From Methylomonas sp. (GTDB lineage: Bacteria > Pseudomonadota > Gammaproteobacteria > Methylococcales > Methylomonadaceae), in NCBI GenBank assembly GCA_026988195.1, contig JALSLS010000333.1, positions 1 through 11,961 of the forward strand: a stretch of 11,961 nucleotides of DNA, given 5' to 3'. Shown in pieces: positions 7,584 to 11,961 of this stretch. Made by a program: the position numbers and the translations under genes. Position 1 is the first letter of the stretch; each line of letters starts with the position of its first letter. The notes under the pieces are model-generated. The model saw only the letters and a program-made list of their open reading frames with translations. It made no database searches and was not told the origin of the DNA.

Positions 7584-8036
7584 ATGAAAAGATCTCAAAG
7601 ACTCAATGTTATTGTCGAATTAAATGCTAGAAATGAACAAGCTACATTAGAGGCATTAGGCAGTATTCAGCAACAGCGACAGGCTGCAGAAGTACAGTTA
7701 GAAAATCTAAAAGTGTATCGGCAAGATTATGAAGTCAAGTATCAATCTATCGCAAAGGTAGGGGTTAATATAAAGCAATTGCTTGAATTTAAAGCCTTTA
7801 TGGGTAAGTTGGATTTGGCTATAGATGAGCAAAAACAGATTGTTTTAGGGGTTGAAAAACAGCTTGTTTCTACAAGAGAACAATGGACGCAACAGCATCA
7901 AAAAACTGAAAGTATGCAGAAAGTGTGTACAGCAGCAGTAAAGAAAGAACTAAAAGAGGAGGATAAAAGGGAGCAAAATGAGCAAGATGATAGAGCTTCA
8001 CGGATGGGGAGGGATAGTGGCATAAGAAGTGCTTAG
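7584..8036 (+). CDS. fliJ: Flagellar export protein FliJ
   Basis: A 150-residue, highly charged, almost entirely helical protein matching FliJ in size (about 147 residues) and position. FliJ is a coiled-coil stalk that sits in the FliI hexamer, akin to the gamma subunit of ATP synthase, and contacts the FlhA export gate. The N-terminal MKRSQRLNVIVEL and the run of heptad-like Q/E/K/L residues across the middle support a coiled coil. The C-terminus is very polar (KKELKEEDKREQNEQDD). It starts 30 nt after fliI and has only a weak ribosome site (GGGT upstream). It is recognised by context and fold rather than strong motifs, as is normal for this fast-evolving family. Confidence 0.9.
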   Translation: MKRSQRLNVIVELNARNEQATLEALGSIQQQRQAAEVQLENLKVYRQDYEVKYQSIAKVGVNIKQLLEFKAFMGKLDLAIDEQKQIVLGVEKQLVSTREQWTQQHQKTESMQKVCTAAVKKELKEEDKREQNEQDDRASRMGRDSGIRSA

Positions 8037-8065
8037 TTCTTAGGTAAGGAATTCGGAGAACTTAT

Positions 8066-9940
8066 ATGAACATCGGTAGCTCAAATGTATTATCAATGCT
8101 TCCAGCAGGGGAAAGTGTAGATACTATTCAGCCATTATTACCAGAAAATAGTGCTGGATCACTTGAATTCTCTGAGCAGTTGGTGGCAAAAATACAGCAA
8201 CTACAGGGAGAAGGTAAGGCTGCAGAGGGTAATCCCGCCTTGCTAGGGGAGCGCTTTAATGCTGATAGTCAACTGCATAAAATTGCCGGTTTAATATCAA
8301 GTGATCAAACCCTTAATCAATCCCTCCGTTTTTTAGGCAAAGATTTGCCTCCAGAAACTTCGTTAGAAAAAGAAATTGATTTGGAAAATACATTGGAAAC
8401 ATTAGCCAATGTATTAAATACTTTAGATGATAGTCTACAAGAGACAGGCGATGTATTTTCTCAAATTGAAGAATCAATAGACACTGTAAAATCTATCAAA
8501 CAACAGCAGTCAGAAAAAGGTGAAGTAATCATTCAGTTAGACTCCATCATGAATGAACTAGAAGCCCTAAAGTCATCTGCATCTATTAGTGAGTTGAGTG
8601 ATGAAATTCAACAATCTAATGGGGGGAATACGCTAGAGTTAGAACACCAAAACATAAAGCAGTTAGATGTTATGGAAAGTGTGGAGCAAGTGCAAAGCTT
8701 GTTATCGACACTTAAACAAAGTATTTCTTCAGCGCCTGTATCAGAAGCAATATATACGGGAGAAGAGCAGGCTTATCGGGTCTCTTCTGAGCTTTCTAAA
8801 AATATTGAGCAGTTGAGTGCTGGTATTAAATCAATTGAGAAAACATTTTCGCAAAAATACAGGGCTTCAATAGATGAGCCGCTAGCTACTCAGACCTTAA
8901 ATGACCAGCCTATAACACCTTCTATCGAACAATTGAGGTCTTTCGGTTCTGATTTGGTAGGTGATCACCTTAAAGATAAAGCCGAATTTGTTAATAATAT
9001 TTCGGTTAAAAAAACAGATAAGTCTAATGTGAAGCAAAGTCAGACAATGCCTTTTTTAGAAGGAAGTACTGATGAGGTCGATATAGAAAATACAATGGCC
9101 TCAATACTTTCTACATTAACAATTCCCAATAAAATTGATACAGAAGCAGGGGCTTTGGTTTATCAAGATACAAAGCCTTTACCAAATCAACAAACGCTAT
9201 CAATTAAACAATTAATAGAACAGCAGAATTTGGGGGCGGTTGTTAAAGCTAACGTTGACGGAGGGGATGATTCATTGCAGATAGTTCCTACGGATAATAA
9301 AGCAGGACAACACAATATAGATTCTCTGTTTATGAATAAGCAGACTCAGAGTAATCAGCCTAATACTTTAGACGGTAAAGAACCCGAGTTAACAGCAGAA
9401 AGAATATTACCTAAATTTGCGACTGATATTGCCAACCTTAGCCGAGCGGTTATCCCTGAAAATAAAGTCGATATTCCTACGATGACTAAACATTTTGCTC
9501 ACCCTGAATGGAATAAAGAAATGGGGGAGAAAGTCATATGGATGCATAAACAAGCAGTTCCATCTGCTGAGCTTAGATTAAACCCAGGACATTTAGGCCC
9601 TATTACCATTAAAATTGATACGACTCAGGATCAAGTAACCGTTGCTTTTACTGCACAACATGCAGTGGTGAAAGAAGCTATTGATGCAGCACTGCCTAAA
9701 TTAAGAGAAATGTTTTCTGCACAACAGCTTAATTTGGCTGAAGTGAGTGTTTCCCAAGAAGATGCGGGACAAAAACAGCATAAAGGCTTTAGTCAAATGG
9801 GCAGTGGTGCTGGTAAAGATGAAAAACAACAGAATGAAATAATAGAAAATGAGCTTACCGAAAAAACAATGGATATAGCAGAAGAGATTGAGGCAGGTAG
9901 AGCGATTGCTAGCAGTGGAGTATTAAGTATTTTTGCATAG
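8066..9940 (+). CDS. fliK: Flagellar hook-length control protein FliK
   Basis: A 624-residue secreted ruler protein that measures the hook and switches export specificity from hook to filament. The diagnostic C-terminal Flg_hook domain spans about residues 480-570, with LRLNPGHLGPI at 503-513 and the following ITIKID...VTVAFTAQHAVVKEAIDAALPKLREM. The N-terminal 470 residues are low in complexity, rich in Q, S, E, N and T and without recognisable domains, as expected for the variable ruler part. The protein is longer than the 405 residues of Salmonella FliK, which could correlate with hook length or with added linker. GGAG at 8055-8058 precedes the ATG by 7 nt. This is the last flagellar gene before a palindromic repeat; fliL/fliM do not follow. 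Confidence 0.93.
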   Translation: MNIGSSNVLSMLPAGESVDTIQPLLPENSAGSLEFSEQLVAKIQQLQGEGKAAEGNPALLGERFNADSQLHKIAGLISSDQTLNQSLRFLGKDLPPETSLEKEIDLENTLETLANVLNTLDDSLQETGDVFSQIEESIDTVKSIKQQQSEKGEVIIQLDSIMNELEALKSSASISELSDEIQQSNGGNTLELEHQNIKQLDVMESVEQVQSLLSTLKQSISSAPVSEAIYTGEEQAYRVSSELSKNIEQLSAGIKSIEKTFSQKYRASIDEPLATQTLNDQPITPSIEQLRSFGSDLVGDHLKDKAEFVNNISVKKTDKSNVKQSQTMPFLEGSTDEVDIENTMASILSTLTIPNKIDTEAGALVYQDTKPLPNQQTLSIKQLIEQQNLGAVVKANVDGGDDSLQIVPTDNKAGQHNIDSLFMNKQTQSNQPNTLDGKEPELTAERILPKFATDIANLSRAVIPENKVDIPTMTKHFAHPEWNKEMGEKVIWMHKQAVPSAELRLNPGHLGPITIKIDTTQDQVTVAFTAQHAVVKEAIDAALPKLREMFSAQQLNLAEVSVSQEDAGQKQHKGFSQMGSGAGKDEKQQNEIIENELTEKTMDIAEEIEAGRAIASSGVLSIFA

Positions 9941-9998
9941 GCTAATATGACTATAAGCTCACCATAGATTATTCTGAAAATAAAATATAGCCATGATT

Positions 9999-10162
9999 TA
10001 TACTTCGCGCGGTCACGACTGCGGTTTTCTAACCGCTGAGTTTTTGCCAATAGCTGCGTTGCTGAAACAGTTGCGTAGCTTGCTATGCGCCTGTTTCAGC
10101 GCCTTGCTATCGACAAAAATCAGCAGCTTATAAATTCCTCATCCGTGACCGCGCGAAGTATA
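9999..10162 (+). repeat. 164-bp nested palindromic element, MITE/REP-like
   Basis: A 19-bp perfect inverted repeat (TATACTTCGCGCGGTCACG at 9999-10017, its complement at 10144-10162) encloses further paired arms: TTTTTGCCAATAGC (10041-10054) with GCTATCGACAAAAA (10106-10119, two mismatches) and GCTGAAACAG (10061-10070) with CTGTTTCAGC (10091-10100, perfect). The whole element can fold into one long cruciform or hairpin. It carries no ORF of note. A related degenerate copy lies at 1936-2012, which supports a dispersed family. I see no clear target-site duplication. It separates the fli operon from the metabolic genes and may help end transcription. Confidence 0.75.
10021..10045 (+). terminator. 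Hairpin plus T-run after fliK, possible terminator
   Basis: GCGGTT (10021-10026), loop TTCT, AACCGC (10031-10036) form a perfect GC-rich stem of 6 bp; after TGAG comes TTTTT (10041-10045). The T-run is displaced by 4 nt, so it is a weaker-than-usual intrinsic terminator. It lies inside the palindromic element, about 80 nt after the fliK stop, and could end the fli transcript. Confidence 0.4.
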
Positions 10163-10183
10163 TACTCTTACTGCTTGGTGGTA

Positions 10184-10193
10184 AGGTATACCT
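10184..10193. promoter_or_regulatory. 10-bp palindrome upstream of the aldolase gene
   Basis: AGGTATACCT is a perfect 10-bp palindrome 30 nt before the aldolase ATG, downstream of a TATACT (10161-10166) that could be a -10 box. It may be an operator, but a single short palindrome is weak evidence. I cannot assign a regulator, and no good -35 box was found. Confidence 0.2.
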
Positions 10194-10223
10194 CAAAATA
10201 ACACAAACAAAGGAATATCAATT

Positions 10224-11249
10224 ATGGCGCTAGTATCATTACGACAGCTTTTGGATTATGCAGCAGAGCATAGTTTTGCGGTTCCTGCTTTTAACGTGAG
10301 TAATATGGAGCAAGTTCAAGCCATTATGCAAGCCGCCGATGCCTGTAATAGCCCCGTTATAATGCAAGGATCAGCAGGCGCCAATAAATATGCTGGAGAA
10401 GTGTTTTTACGCCATTTAGTTCTTGCAGCTGTTGAGCAGTATCCTCATATTCCAGTGGTTATGCATAGAGATCATGCACCTACTATTGATATTTGCACAC
10501 AAGCTATTCAATCAGGTTTTAGTTCGGTGATGATGGATGGGTCTTTGCTAGAGGACTGGAAAACCCCATCCTCTTTTGAATATAACGTAAAAGTCACTCG
10601 TACTGTCGCTAAAATGGCTCATGCTTGTGGTGTATCGGTTGAGGGTGAAATTGGTTGCTTGGGTTCATTAGAAACGGTATCAAAAGGAGAGCACGCTAAA
10701 TTACTAACAGATCCAGATGAAGCGGTTGAATTTGTAAAGCAAACTCAAGTTGATGCTTTAGCTGTCGCCATTGGAACAAGTCATGGAGCCTATAAATTTA
10801 GCAAGCCACCTTCAGGTGAAGTGTTGGTTATTAGTCTATTAAAAACATTACAACAAAGACTCCCCAATACTCACTTTGTTATGCATGGATCGAGCTCAGT
10901 GCCGCAAGAGTGGCTAAAATGTATTAATGAGCATGGTGGGGATATTCCTCAAACGTACGGCGTACCCGTAAAAGAAATTGTTGAAGGCATTAAGTATGGT
11001 GTTCGTAAAGTTAATATAGATACTGACTTACGCCTAGCTTCAACAGGGGCTATTCGCCACTATGTAGCACAGCCAGAAAACGCCTCAGATTTTGATGCAC
11101 GTAAAATTTTTAAGGCGGCTAGAGATGCCATGCAGGCACTTTGTGAGTCTCGTTATGAAGCTTTTGGAAGTGCAGGGCATGCAGATAAAATCAAAGTAAT
11201 TCCTTTGAGTGGTATGGTGCAGCGGTATAAGGCAACCAGCAATAAATAA
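10224..11249 (+). CDS. Class II fructose-bisphosphate aldolase family protein, loop-deleted variant
   Basis: A 341-residue metal-dependent aldolase-fold protein of the Calvin-cycle-type class II subfamily (cf. Fba/CbbA, usually about 354 residues), which would reversibly cleave fructose 1,6-bisphosphate to dihydroxyacetone phosphate and glyceraldehyde 3-phosphate. Catalytic and zinc-site elements are visible: the HxDH motif with D83 and H84, EGE at 140-142, SHGAYKF with H187, MHGSSS with H221, and NIDTD at 264-268 for phosphate/substrate contact. Odd points: the HxDH context is HRDHAPT instead of the usual HxDHGN, QGSAGANKYAG replaces the usual QASRGARKYAG, and the segment after GSLET (residues 151-159) is short and lacks the GEEDG-type mobile catalytic loop. 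It may be a divergent paralogue with altered activity, so I withhold a gene symbol. AGGA at 10211-10214 precedes the ATG by 9 nt. Confidence 0.85.
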   Translation: MALVSLRQLLDYAAEHSFAVPAFNVSNMEQVQAIMQAADACNSPVIMQGSAGANKYAGEVFLRHLVLAAVEQYPHIPVVMHRDHAPTIDICTQAIQSGFSSVMMDGSLLEDWKTPSSFEYNVKVTRTVAKMAHACGVSVEGEIGCLGSLETVSKGEHAKLLTDPDEAVEFVKQTQVDALAVAIGTSHGAYKFSKPPSGEVLVISLLKTLQQRLPNTHFVMHGSSSVPQEWLKCINEHGGDIPQTYGVPVKEIVEGIKYGVRKVNIDTDLRLASTGAIRHYVAQPENASDFDARKIFKAARDAMQALCESRYEAFGSAGHADKIKVIPLSGMVQRYKATSNK

Positions 11250-11269
11250 GCAACCATAATCGAGACAAT

Positions 11270-11961
11270 ATGAATATTCCATATGATCTAAATAACCCGA
11301 TAGAAGCAGGTGAACTTTCGAAAAAATATATGGAAATATCGGGTATATGTCCAATTCAAGACCATAATTCCTTGGCCTTTGTACAAGACGAGGCAATTCG
11401 AGTCTACCAGTTTAATTTATCCACCAAAGAAATTACGGCGTACGTAAAACATGACCTAGGGGATTCGGAAGATCTCGTTATTTTAGGGAGCACTGCATAT
11501 ATATTGCATGCTGGAAAGCGACCAGCAATATACAGAATAACCGATTACAACAATGGATCCTCACAATGTGAACGTTACGACCTGAATCTGAATAAAGATT
11601 ATGACCCAGAAGGTTTGTGTTATGACCCTCAGGAGAAGCATCTACTCATTGCCTGCAAGGGGTCTCCAACCAAAGGTGACACGGCACGGAAAATATTTTC
11701 TTTTGATATCCAATCAGGGACTAGATCTCATTCTCCGGTATTTACCATGGATAGTCGGGATTTTTTGGGTGAAACCGGAGATACATTCAATCCTTCAGGC
11801 ATTGCAATTCACCCCAAATCCAACGATATTTATTTAGTGGGGACAAAAGAGATAAAAATGATCGTCTGTTATGGGGCAGACAGCATATTCAAAGGGAGTT
11901 GGGAATTAGATAAGAATCAGTTTAATCAACCAGAAGGAATAGCCTTTATGAAATCTGGAGA
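11270..11961 (+). CDS. SdiA-regulated-type beta-propeller protein, 3' end outside window
   Basis: About 230 residues are visible before the right edge, with no stop. The sequence carries the repeated motifs of the SdiA-regulated/SMP-30-like beta-propeller family: an EISGI block near the N-terminus, FVQDEAIRVYQF, YDPEGLCYDPQEKHLLIACKG, FNPSGIAIHPKSNDIYLVGTK and NQPEGIAF, each a propeller blade with a PxG turn. Family function is not well established; related propellers bind or hydrolyse phosphorylated or lactone ligands. The ATG at 11270 is the only plausible start, because a stop lies in frame at 11243-11245 just upstream. It gives no signal peptide, unlike many relatives. It lies 20 nt after the aldolase gene with a weak ribosome site, so the two probably share a transcript. 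Confidence 0.75.
   Translation, partial: MNIPYDLNNPIEAGELSKKYMEISGICPIQDHNSLAFVQDEAIRVYQFNLSTKEITAYVKHDLGDSEDLVILGSTAYILHAGKRPAIYRITDYNNGSSQCERYDLNLNKDYDPEGLCYDPQEKHLLIACKGSPTKGDTARKIFSFDIQSGTRSHSPVFTMDSRDFLGETGDTFNPSGIAIHPKSNDIYLVGTKEIKMIVCYGADSIFKGSWELDKNQFNQPEGIAFMKSG

Noticed and set aside
9793..10050. Minus-strand 85-codon ORF at the fliK end
   Set aside because: It is mostly antisense to fliK and enters the palindromic element; no family resemblance.
11601..11837. 78-codon + strand ORF near the right edge
   Set aside because: It is an out-of-frame shadow of the beta-propeller gene, whose frame is open from 11270 to the window end and shows family motifs.
1..11961. CRISPR array, tRNA, rRNA, integrase, transposase or toxin-antitoxin genes
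   Set aside because: None seen; apart from the palindromic elements the window is densely coding with flagellar and metabolic genes.

Overview
The window is one end of a polar-flagellum gene cluster from a moderately AT-rich gammaproteobacterium. The two-component regulator pair FlrB/FlrC (FleS/FleR) directly upstream of a sigma-54-type fliE promoter is typical of the Vibrio/Pseudomonas/Oceanospirillales way of controlling polar flagella. Base composition and the mix of genes fit a marine Oceanospirillales/Pseudomonadales-like host, but the sequence does not fix the genus.

Layout, all genes on the + strand. (1) Positions 2-1898: the 3' end of the sensor kinase flrB and the complete sigma-54 activator flrC, overlapping by 14 nt. 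(2) 1899-2227: a 329-bp spacer with a degenerate copy of a dispersed repeat and a good candidate sigma-54 promoter about 64-79 nt before fliE. (3) 2228-9940: fliE, fliF, fliG, fliH, fliI, fliJ, fliK. These encode the rod/MS-ring junction, MS ring, rotor switch, export-ATPase complex (stator, ATPase, stalk) and hook-length ruler. fliF-fliG, fliG-fliH and fliH-fliI overlap by 8, 14 and 4 nt, which suggests translational coupling. (4) 9941-10223: a 283-bp spacer holding a 164-bp nested palindrome with 19-bp perfect terminal inverted repeats, MITE/REP-like, including a terminator-like hairpin. (5) 10224-11961: a class II fructose-bisphosphate-aldolase-family gene, then after 20 nt an unfinished gene for a SdiA-regulated-type beta-propeller protein.

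How the parts work together: FlrB phosphorylates FlrC, which drives mid/late flagellar promoters with sigma-54. The fli operon builds the basal body inside-out: FliE joins rod to the FliF ring, FliG couples ring to motor, FliH/FliI/FliJ power and gate export, and FliK measures the hook. The usual continuation (fliL-fliM-fliN...) is absent after fliK, so the flagellar locus breaks at the palindromic element.

I found no clear sign of a wholly new system; most of the window is a standard flagellar operon. The points most worth a second look are the aldolase homologue that lacks the mobile catalytic-loop segment, the two related palindromic repeats flanking the fli operon, and the aldolase/beta-propeller gene pair.
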